From IMG/VR virus record IMGVR_UViG_3300020166_000055, positions 1 through 35,953 of that record: a stretch of DNA of 35,953 nt; one strand, given 5' to 3'. The notes beneath the pieces are model-generated. The model was not told the DNA's origin. It did no database searches and saw nothing but the letters and a program-made list of their open reading frames with translations. Positions 24,593 through 31,328 of this stretch are shown here, piece after piece. Position numbers and translations under genes: made by a program. This DNA is from a virus. Each line of letters opens with the position of its first letter. The stretch's first letter is position 1.

Positions 24593-26152
24593 ATGGCAGA
24601 CTTAACAAAACGTGCATATCAGAAAACAGAATATACTAACGAACAGTTACTAGAACTTAGTAAGTGTATAGATGATCCTTACTATTTCCTCAATCAATAC
24701 TTTACAATTCAGCATCCTACTAAAGGTAGTATGATATACAAAGCATACTCGTACCAAGATGAACTTGTAAATTCATATCACAACTATCGCTATAGTATTT
24801 CAATGCTTGGTCGCCAGATGGGTAAGTCTACCACAGCGGCTGGCTACTTGTTATGGTATGGCATGTTTGTGCCTGACCAAACTATCCTTATTGCGGCTCA
24901 CAAATATAGCGGCGCACAAGAGATTATGCACAGAATTAGATATGCATATGAAATGTGCCCAGATTATATTCGATGTGGTGTCGTATCATATAACAAAGGA
25001 TCGATAGAGTTTGATAACGGTTCTCGTATTATTGCACAAGCTACTACAGAAAATACAGGTCGTGGTCTTTCTATCTCACTATTATACGCAGATGAGTTTG
25101 CATTCGTGCGCCCTACAATTGCGAAAGAATTCTGGACTTCAATCTCGCCTACACTAGCTACTGGTGGTAAAGCTATCATCACATCTACTCCAAACTTAGA
25201 TGATGACCAATTTGCTCTTATTTGGCACGGCGCATTAAAGACACTTGATGAATATGGTAATAAAACAGATGTCGGAGTCAATGGCTTTAGAGCATATAAA
25301 GCAGTATGGTCTCAGCATCCAGATAGAGACGATAAGTGGGCAGGGGAAGAAAAAGGACGTGTTGGCGTCGAGCGGTTCATGCGTGAACATGAATGTGAAT
25401 TCGTTGCATTTGATGAAACTCTTGTAGATAGTGTGAAGTTATCACAATTTAAAGGTATTGAACCACTGAAAAAGAGTGGACAAGTACGTTGGTATGAACC
25501 AATCAAACGAGACTCCACATATGTAGTAGGGCTTGATCCTAGTATGGGAACAGGCGGCGATAATGCGGCTATCCAAGTATGGAGCCTACCTGAAATGAAT
25601 CAAGTTGCTGAATGGATGCACAATAAAACAGATATGCGCGGACAGGTTAGAATACTACATGAGATGCTAACTGAAATCAGCGATGAAATGAGAGCATTGG
25701 GCAATAAATCACCAGATATATATTGGTCAGTTGAGAATAACTCATTAGGAGAAGCCACCCTTATTCTTATTGAAGAAATGGATGAAGATAAGTTTCCAGG
25801 AGAGTTCCTACATGAACCAGCAAAGCGCGGACAGTCACGTGCTATAAGAAAAGGCTTTACCACAACGCATAAAAGTAAAATCACAGGTTGCATGAAGATG
25901 AAATCTTGGATTGAGTCTGATAAGATGACGCCACAAAGTAAAAACTTAATCAGAGAGTTTAAGACATTCGTTGCTAAAGGTAGAAGCTATGAAGCTAAGT
26001 TGGGTGAGACGGATGACTTAGTATCAGCGACATTATTATGCGTTAGACAGATACAAGTTATATCTAGGTTTGATGAGCAATATGAAAGTTTGTTAGGGGA
26101 AAGTTTAGACGGCGATGAGGATTATGATCAACCCCTTCCTGTAGTATTTTGA
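24593..26152 (+). CDS. 17: Terminase large subunit (gp17-like)
   Basis: 519 residues (T4 gp17 has 610). The ATPase has Walker A GRQMGKST at about 73-80, Walker B LLYADEF with Asp167/Glu168, and coupling motif ITSTPN near 196-201. The RNase H-like nuclease has Asp315 in VVGLDPSMGTGGD, Glu in WSVENNS near 387 and the late Asp pair in GETDDLVSA. It powers DNA translocation into the head and cuts the concatemer. The gene is intact, with no intron or intein. It is expressed from a late box overlapping the protease stop, and its own stop overlaps the next late box. Confidence 0.96.
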   Translation: MADLTKRAYQKTEYTNEQLLELSKCIDDPYYFLNQYFTIQHPTKGSMIYKAYSYQDELVNSYHNYRYSISMLGRQMGKSTTAAGYLLWYGMFVPDQTILIAAHKYSGAQEIMHRIRYAYEMCPDYIRCGVVSYNKGSIEFDNGSRIIAQATTENTGRGLSISLLYADEFAFVRPTIAKEFWTSISPTLATGGKAIITSTPNLDDDQFALIWHGALKTLDEYGNKTDVGVNGFRAYKAVWSQHPDRDDKWAGEEKGRVGVERFMREHECEFVAFDETLVDSVKLSQFKGIEPLKKSGQVRWYEPIKRDSTYVVGLDPSMGTGGDNAAIQVWSLPEMNQVAEWMHNKTDMRGQVRILHEMLTEISDEMRALGNKSPDIYWSVENNSLGEATLILIEEMDEDKFPGEFLHEPAKRGQSRAIRKGFTTTHKSKITGCMKMKSWIESDKMTPQSKNLIREFKTFVAKGRSYEAKLGETDDLVSATLLCVRQIQVISRFDEQYESLLGESLDGDEDYDQPLPVVF

Positions 26153-26158
26153 TAAATA
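26151..26158 (+). promoter_or_regulatory. Late promoter box GATAAATA
   Basis: GATAAATACT overlaps the TGA stop of the terminase gene (tttTGATAAATACT), 19 bases before ATG 26178 and its AAGGA site. Confidence 0.7.
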
Positions 26159-26177
26159 CTAAAAAGGAAACATTACT

Positions 26178-27707
26178 ATGGCTATAAATTACAACAGCAT
26201 TGCTGAAAAAACAATGAAAATCATTCAAGGTCACGGCTTTCAAGTGAAGATGTTTGACTCCACGAATGGTAAAAGTGTTGCGGATCCTAGTGATGCGAGA
26301 TACTTTTATGTAGAGACACCAAATATGATGGTTCATTTAGATGACGATTCAGAAGAATTGAAGTTACATCTTGGTGAAACAACAGATATCAGTAAAGATA
26401 ATATCGACAAGCTAATCAAAACTATGCGAACTATCGCTAGAACAAATATGATTGACTTTGACATCAGAACATTCGGCAAGCATATCGAACCAAAAAACTA
26501 TGCATACAAAATAGAAAAGGAGCAGACTATGAGTGACGTATTCAACGAGGGTTTAAGCCCATTAGAAGGTTCATCACGCACAAGTCGCCAAACACTAGAA
26601 AATGTACGACTAATCGTTAAGCATCGTGCGCCAGTAAATGAAGAACAACGTGGTTCACGTTCACGTAATATCTCAGCAATCTTTATTGAGAATGCAGATG
26701 GCGAACGTTTCAAGTACCCACATAAACATTTAAACGGTGCAAGAGCTATGGCAAGACACGTTGCACATGGTGGTGTACCAAGTGATATGGTAGGCGAAGC
26801 GATTATTGAACAGTCAACAAATCTATCAAAACTAAAAGAATTTATGAACGTTGTAAACAAGCAAGGTCTTGTAAATGAAAACAATCGTTCTATTGTTGCT
26901 AACGTGAAGCAAAAGATGGAATCAATTAAAGAATCTATCAAGCGTATTCAAAGCGCGAAAGGTTATACGTCTTTCGTAGAATCAATGGCGCTGAATGAGA
27001 ACAAAGAAAAAATGGTATGCAAAGACTGCGGCGATGAGCCACATAAGCCTACTACAGATTGTAAACATGATTGTGATGATGAAAATGGATCACACTGGGT
27101 TAAGAAGTCTGAACTATCAGAAGACGGAATGAATGATTACGTATCAAAGTTTACAAAATCATCATTTGAAGAGTCACTGAAAGACATTATGCCACTTGTT
27201 CATCGTGTTAACGAAGAAGAAATGGAAAACAATCGTGCGAATCAAATCGAACGTGTTAAAGAAATTATCATGGGCGTTGACAAGAAAACTGGTGAGAAGA
27301 AAAACAAGATTTCATTCCCAGCAAAAGGCGAAGTGTTTAACATGGATAAAGTTAAGAAACAGTACGCAGAGCCTAGAAATGCAAAACAAGCATCCGAACA
27401 AAAAGCATTGATGATTGCTCTACAGTTTGATGACTTAGCAGACCGCGTAGACGTTGACACAATAGATGACAAAAAGCGTAAGAACAAAGGACACGATAGA
27501 GCGGCAGAACTATCTAACTTCCTGCGTGACTTCGGAGAAGATGTACGTAACAATATGAATGCAGTCAATAAAGAAAAAATTGCACTGGCGGGTCATCTTC
27601 TGAAAATGTCTAAACAAGCAACAGAATCAACAGAAGAAATTACAAGTATTGAAGAAAAGTTCGAGGTAATGGTTTCAGAATCATTCTCAAAGTTCGATAT
27701 TATGTAA
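26178..27707 (+). CDS. Large uncharacterised late protein with Cys motif
   Basis: 509 residues, function not recognised. The N-terminal ~115 residues look like a small alpha/beta domain (MKIIQGHGFQVKMFD, ARYFYVETPNMMVHLDDD). Residues ~125-220 contain NISAIFIENADGERFKYPHK and GARAMARHVAHGGVPSDM, a conserved-looking globular part. A middle cluster CKDCG...DCKHDC (C-x2-C-x10-C-x3-C) may bind zinc. The C-terminal half is long, charged and helical, ending ESFSKFDIM. A late box overlapping the terminase stop and a strong terminator at 27729-27757 make it a single-gene late unit. A structural, scaffold or internal-head role is possible; position after gene 17 alone does not decide it. Confidence 0.7.
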   Translation: MAINYNSIAEKTMKIIQGHGFQVKMFDSTNGKSVADPSDARYFYVETPNMMVHLDDDSEELKLHLGETTDISKDNIDKLIKTMRTIARTNMIDFDIRTFGKHIEPKNYAYKIEKEQTMSDVFNEGLSPLEGSSRTSRQTLENVRLIVKHRAPVNEEQRGSRSRNISAIFIENADGERFKYPHKHLNGARAMARHVAHGGVPSDMVGEAIIEQSTNLSKLKEFMNVVNKQGLVNENNRSIVANVKQKMESIKESIKRIQSAKGYTSFVESMALNENKEKMVCKDCGDEPHKPTTDCKHDCDDENGSHWVKKSELSEDGMNDYVSKFTKSSFEESLKDIMPLVHRVNEEEMENNRANQIERVKEIIMGVDKKTGEKKNKISFPAKGEVFNMDKVKKQYAEPRNAKQASEQKALMIALQFDDLADRVDVDTIDDKKRKNKGHDRAAELSNFLRDFGEDVRNNMNAVNKEKIALAGHLLKMSKQATESTEEITSIEEKFEVMVSESFSKFDIM

Positions 27708-27728
27708 CTTGCTATACTAAAGTATAAG

Positions 27729-27757
27729 AAAAAAGGGGGCGGAAGCTCCCTTTTTTT
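27729..27757 (+). terminator. Intrinsic terminator before gene 32
   Basis: gggggc pairs with gctccc (one G-T pair) across a GGAA tetraloop. The stem is extended by A-T pairs and ends in seven T residues. It isolates late read-through from the gp32 promoter 14 bases on. Confidence 0.9.
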
Positions 27758-27770
27758 ATGCAAAAAACGC

Positions 27771-27799
27771 TTGACAATGCTAAATAGATGTAGTAATAT
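27771..27799 (+). promoter_or_regulatory. Host sigma70-type promoter of gene 32
   Basis: TTGACA at 27771-27776, a 17-base spacer and TAATAT at 27794-27799. The transcript would carry a leader of about 100 bases. Confidence 0.75.
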
Positions 27800-27848
27800 A
27801 AGTACATGCTCTAGAGAGGATGTGTTGATATTCATTAAGGCACAAAAA

Positions 27849-27912
27849 CTAAAGCTAATATAAATCTAACATGGCTAACATAGGCTAATATAAAGGAAAA
27901 CTAACATGGCTA
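27849..27912 (+). promoter_or_regulatory. Duplicated CTAA-rich leader of gene 32, candidate translational operator
   Basis: The leader has six CTAA units at 27849, 27855, 27866, 27875, 27885 and 27901. An 11-base repeat gctaatataaa occurs at 27854 and 27884, and a 12-base repeat ctaacatggcta at 27866 and 27901; the second contains the real ATG. The first copy contains ATG 27871 with a five-codon frame (MANIG, stop at 27886-27888) but no ribosome site. The stretch is AT-rich and appears unstructured. T4 gp32 represses its own translation by binding an unstructured AU-rich leader, so the same is inferred here. Confidence 0.5.
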
Positions 27913-28934
27913 CACTAGCAGAAATCCGTGCAAAACTGCTTGCACAAGAAAACAAAGCAGAAACTAATTCAAATCAATCACGCGGCTCAGATGCACTATA
28001 CCCGTTCTGGAATATGGACAACGATAGTACAGCAACAATCCGCTTTCTACCAGACTCATCAGCAGATAACGTATTCTTTTGGCGTGAGCGCCAAGTGATT
28101 AAGATGCCATTTGCAGGTGTTGTAGGCGGAGAACAAAAACCAATCCAAGTACAAGTTCCGTGCATTGAAATGTGGGGCGATACATGTCCTGTACATGCAG
28201 AAATTCGTCCATGGTTTAAAGATCCATCTATGGAAGACCTGGCACGTAAGTACTGGAAGAAGCGTTCTTATATCTTCCAAGGTTTTGTAGTACAAGATCC
28301 AATGAATGAAGAAACGCCAGATAATCCAATCCGTCGTTTCGTAATCGGTCCACAAATCTTTAAGTTGTTGAAATCAGCACTTATGGATCCGGACATGGAA
28401 AATCTTCCAACTGATTACGATGCAGGTACAGACTTCCGTTTGACAAAAACACAAAAAGGTCAGTATGCAGATTATTCAACATCTAATTGGGCTCGTAAAG
28501 AGCGTTCTCTAAATGAAGAAGAACGTTCAGCTATCGAAGCACATGGTCTTTCAGACTTGAACGACTTCATGCCAAAGCGTCCTACACAAGATGAAGTGAA
28601 TGTTATCATGGAGATGTTCGAAGCATCAGTCGATGGTGAACTATATGATCCAATGCGTTGGGGTAACTTCTTCAAACCATATGGTTTGGATGTACCAGAA
28701 GGTGCAGAACCCAATAATTCATCAGGTTCATCTGCTCCTAAAGCAGCATCTGCGCCTCGCCCCGCTCCAGTAGCGGCGGCACCTGCTCCAGTGGCAGCTC
28801 CAGTAGATGACATCCCATTCAAATCGAATGAGGAAGTAGCGGCAGAGGCAGCTCCAGCGGCAACAGCAGATAGTGGTGCAGGCAAAGACGCATCAGACAT
28901 TCTTGCAATGATCCGTTCACGTAAATCAGACTAA
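27906..28934 (+). CDS. 32: Single-stranded DNA-binding protein (gp32-like)
   Basis: 342 residues (T4 gp32 has 301). The N-terminus (MATLAEIRAKLLAQENK) corresponds to the cooperativity segment. The OB-fold core holds NDSTATIRFLPD, VPCIEMWGDTCPVH, RKYWKKRSYIFQGFVVQDP and RRFVIGPQIFKLLKSAL, all recognisable in gp32 relatives. After residue ~265 comes a Pro/Ala-rich linker and an acidic segment with a short helix (SDILAMIRSRKSD) for partner binding. The Cys positions suggest one pair of zinc ligands rather than the clear T4 HCCC set. It coats ssDNA and works with UvsX and UvsY, encoded just downstream. Start ATG 27906 has AAAGGA upstream. Confidence 0.9.
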   Translation: MATLAEIRAKLLAQENKAETNSNQSRGSDALYPFWNMDNDSTATIRFLPDSSADNVFFWRERQVIKMPFAGVVGGEQKPIQVQVPCIEMWGDTCPVHAEIRPWFKDPSMEDLARKYWKKRSYIFQGFVVQDPMNEETPDNPIRRFVIGPQIFKLLKSALMDPDMENLPTDYDAGTDFRLTKTQKGQYADYSTSNWARKERSLNEEERSAIEAHGLSDLNDFMPKRPTQDEVNVIMEMFEASVDGELYDPMRWGNFFKPYGLDVPEGAEPNNSSGSSAPKAASAPRPAPVAAAPAPVAAPVDDIPFKSNEEVAAEAAPAATADSGAGKDASDILAMIRSRKSD

Positions 28935-28950
28935 TTATACTAGTCAACTT

Positions 28951-28978
28951 GGGAGGGCGTGGCCGTCCTCCCCTTTTT
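28951..28978 (+). terminator. Intrinsic terminator between gp32 and UvsX genes
   Basis: A nine-base-pair stem (gggagggcg with cgtcctccc, one G-T pair) across a four-base loop, followed by five T residues. As no new promoter is obvious before uvsX, this is probably a partial terminator that keeps gp32 levels higher than UvsX. Confidence 0.85.
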
Positions 28979-29002
28979 CACAAAATTTAATGGAGTTAGA
29001 CT

Positions 29003-30115
29003 ATGGCAAAAGCATTTGATGCGTCAAAGTTTCGTAAAAGTATTACAAAAGCAGTCCCAGGAATGTCTGTGGGCTTTCGTGATCCGGATACATGGATCTC
29101 AACAGGTAACTACTGTCTAAACAAGTTAATCTCAAATGACTTCTATAAAGGTATTCCACTTGGTAAAGTGACAGTACTAGCAGGAGAGTCTGGTGCAGGT
29201 AAATCATATATTGCATCTGGTAACATTATTAAGAATGCACAGGATCAAGGTATCTTTGTTGTTCTTATCGATAGTGAAAACGCACTGGACGAAAGCTGGC
29301 TACATGCACTAAACGTAAGTACAGAAGATGATAAGCTACTAAAATTGAACGTAGCTATGATTGATGATGTTGCTAAAATCATTTCAGACTTTATGACAGA
29401 CTATCGTAAGGAGTACACAGATACACCTGACGAAGAACGTCCTAAGGTCCTGTTCGTACTTGACAGTTTGGGTATGATGTTGACACCAACAGATGTTAAT
29501 CAGTTCGAAAAAGGTGAAATGAAAGGTGATATGGGTCGTAAGCCTAAAGCACTGTCAGCACTTGTTCGTAACTGTGTAAACATGTTCGGCGACTTCAATG
29601 TGGGTATGATTGCAACAAATCACACGTATGCATCACAAGATATGTTTGATCCAGATGATAAGATTTCAGGTGGACAAGGCTTTATCTATGCGTCTTCAAT
29701 TGTTATCGCTATGCGTAAATTGAAATTGAAAACAGATGCAGAAGGTAACAAAACATCACAAGTACATGGTATTCGTGCCGCATGTAAAGTTGTTAAGACA
29801 CGTTATTCAAAGCCATTTGAGAGTGTACAAGTAGAAATTCCGTATGAAACAGGTATGTCTCCTTATTCAGGACTACTTGAATTCTTTGAAGCTAAAGGTC
29901 TTCTAACTAAGCAAGGTAATCGTCTAAAGTATGTTACCAAGTCTGGTGAAGAAATCCTAGAGTTTCGTAAGAAGTGGACAGATGATAAACTAGATATTGT
30001 TATTGCAGATTGGAATAATGAAGATTTAGATGCAGAAGTACATGGTTTGGAAGCACTTGATGTTGATGCAAACGGAGATATTGTTGACGAAAACTCTGAA
30101 CTTAATGAGGCATAA
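29003..30115 (+). CDS. uvsX: RecA-like recombinase (UvsX-like)
   Basis: 370 residues (T4 UvsX has 391). Walker A GESGAGKS lies at 61-68 after GIPLGKVTVLA, the usual UvsX lead-in. Walker B is RPKVLFVLDSLGMM. The DNA-binding loop region is MKGDMGRKPKALSALVRNCV, and IATNHTYASQDMFDPDDKIS follows with the conserved Asn-His. It forms filaments on ssDNA and drives strand exchange for recombination-dependent replication. Start ATG 29003 has TGGAG upstream. The next gene starts two bases after its stop. Together with gp32 and UvsY this is the complete T4-type presynaptic trio. Confidence 0.95.
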   Translation: MAKAFDASKFRKSITKAVPGMSVGFRDPDTWISTGNYCLNKLISNDFYKGIPLGKVTVLAGESGAGKSYIASGNIIKNAQDQGIFVVLIDSENALDESWLHALNVSTEDDKLLKLNVAMIDDVAKIISDFMTDYRKEYTDTPDEERPKVLFVLDSLGMMLTPTDVNQFEKGEMKGDMGRKPKALSALVRNCVNMFGDFNVGMIATNHTYASQDMFDPDDKISGGQGFIYASSIVIAMRKLKLKTDAEGNKTSQVHGIRAACKVVKTRYSKPFESVQVEIPYETGMSPYSGLLEFFEAKGLLTKQGNRLKYVTKSGEEILEFRKKWTDDKLDIVIADWNNEDLDAEVHGLEALDVDANGDIVDENSELNEA

Positions 30116-30117
30116 AA

Positions 30118-30564
30118 ATGACTAAGTACTATTCGACAAAGACTTATGGTCATAACATTGGACTATCGGCTGTTTTCAGACAGCCGTTAGCACACTCTCA
30201 TTGTAAGTTCTTGCATGGGTATAGTTTACAGTTTAAGTTTATTTTCGGTTGCGAAGAACTAGATGAACGCAATTGGGTAGTAGACTTTGGTGGTCTTAAA
30301 CCGCTAAAGAAATGGTTAGAAGATAGCTTTGACCATAAAGTAGTAGTTGACAGGGAAGACCCAATGTTGTATAAGTTAAGTGAACTAGAATCATGTGGGC
30401 TTGCTGAACTTACACTATTTGATGGTGTAGGGGTTGAGAAGTTCGCAGAACATGCACATAAGTTTGCAGACCAACTAGTTCGTGAAATGACAGATAACCG
30501 ATGTTACTGTGTAAGCGCAGAGTGTGCTGAACATGGAAGTAACTCAGCAATTTTTGAGGCATAA
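30118..30564 (+). CDS. 6-carboxytetrahydropterin synthase-like protein (QueD family, divergent)
   Basis: 148 residues. The family pattern is visible: VFRQPLAHSHCKFLHGYSLQ with Cys29, NWVVDFGGLKPLKKWLEDSF followed by DHKVVV, and a late Glu (SAECAEHGSNS). Canonical QueD/PTPS enzymes bind zinc with three His, two of them in HGH; here that segment reads HGY (His33, Tyr35), although His26/His28 add possible ligands. QueD makes the pterin precursor on the way to preQ0 and 7-deazaguanine bases in tRNA or phage DNA. No queC/E/F or other partner is in this window, so whether it modifies DNA is open. It lies in the uvsX-uvsY operon, two bases after uvsX. Confidence 0.75.
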   Translation: MTKYYSTKTYGHNIGLSAVFRQPLAHSHCKFLHGYSLQFKFIFGCEELDERNWVVDFGGLKPLKKWLEDSFDHKVVVDREDPMLYKLSELESCGLAELTLFDGVGVEKFAEHAHKFADQLVREMTDNRCYCVSAECAEHGSNSAIFEA

Positions 30565-30569
30565 AAACA

Positions 30570-30812
30570 ATGGCAGCAGTAGACGCAGAAGTAATTTTTG
30601 ATATTTGGGAAGCATTTAAGCCTCTTGTTCCAGCTAAAGAACGTATGGCTGCGGCGGAACGTTTGATTAAACTATGTGATGATGTAGGCTTTCAAAAGAC
30701 AGATATTGCAGAACTAACAGAGAACGACAAGATTCTTGAAACTGCGTTTGACATTTATTTTCAAGACGATGAAGATGAATATGATGAAGACGAAATGGAT
30801 GAATACGAATAA
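30570..30812 (+). CDS. Small acidic protein
   Basis: 80 residues, not recognised. An N-terminal helix-rich domain (EVIFDIWEAFKPLVPAKERM followed by a Leu/Ile-rich helix) precedes a nearly pure Asp/Glu tail of about 16 residues (residues ~64-80). The last A of its TAA stop is the first base of the uvsY-like ATG (TAATG), so they are coupled. The acidic tail could mimic DNA or bind basic partners; position between QueD and UvsY genes suggests a role in replication or recombination. Confidence 0.7.
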   Translation: MAAVDAEVIFDIWEAFKPLVPAKERMAAAERLIKLCDDVGFQKTDIAELTENDKILETAFDIYFQDDEDEYDEDEMDEYE

Positions 30813-31279
30813 TGAGTTGGTATCGCAAAATTGTTGCTAACTGGAACTCTATACCAGCTTGCCTAGATCACTTTGAAAAAGAACTAGCAGAAGCACGGTA
30901 TGAAGTGAAAGTTCAGGGCAATATTGAAAAGAACGCTACAGAACTCCCAGCATTTGTAGAATTCCGTTTCGGTCAGTTACAGGAAATAGAAGCAATTCTA
31001 GAACATCTAAATATACAGTTACGTAAAAAGAGAAGTGAATATTTGCGTAAGTATTTAGAAAATTACAATAAAGCACTTAGTAGTAGGGATGCTGAAAAGT
31101 ATGCAGATGGCGAAGCAGAAGTCGTTGCTATTTCAGAACTTATTAACCAAGTTGCACTAATGCGCAATCAGTATCAAGGTATTACTAAGGGATTTGAAAT
31201 TAAGCATTTCCAATTAAGTAATATTATTAAGCTACGAGTAGCTGGTATGGAAGACGCAGACATAAACAATAGATATTAA
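30812..31279 (+). CDS. uvsY: Recombination mediator (UvsY-like)
   Basis: 155 residues (T4 UvsY has 137). It is helical and basic, with LQEIEAILEHLNIQLRKKR, a helix including RDAEKYADGEAEVVAIS, and the C-terminal GFEIKHFQLSNIIKLRVAGM, which parallels the end of T4 UvsY (GFAIKHIQ). UvsY loads UvsX on gp32-covered ssDNA, and the nearby uvsX and gp32 genes support the call. No enzymatic motif is expected. It overlaps the acidic-protein gene by one base. Divergence is considerable, so the call rests on pattern and context. Confidence 0.65.
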   Translation: MSWYRKIVANWNSIPACLDHFEKELAEARYEVKVQGNIEKNATELPAFVEFRFGQLQEIEAILEHLNIQLRKKRSEYLRKYLENYNKALSSRDAEKYADGEAEVVAISELINQVALMRNQYQGITKGFEIKHFQLSNIIKLRVAGMEDADINNRY

Positions 31280-31285
31280 GCTAGG

Positions 31286-31310
31286 CGCAATGTTGTTAAA
31301 TACATTGCAA
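31286..31310 (+). promoter_or_regulatory. Small hairpin with late-like box before nrdA
   Basis: gcaatg near 31287 pairs with cattgc near 31303 around a loop containing GTTAAATA (31295-31302), one or two bases off the late octamer. It may be a weak late promoter or an mRNA hairpin; neither is proven. Confidence 0.35.
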
Positions 31311-31328
31311 TTTCGGAGAAGAGTATAA

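Noticed and set aside
27764-27790. T4 middle promoter (Mot box) before gene 32
   Set aside because: CGCTTGAC resembles the Mot box only loosely; TTGACA with a 17-base spacer and TAATAT explains the site better.
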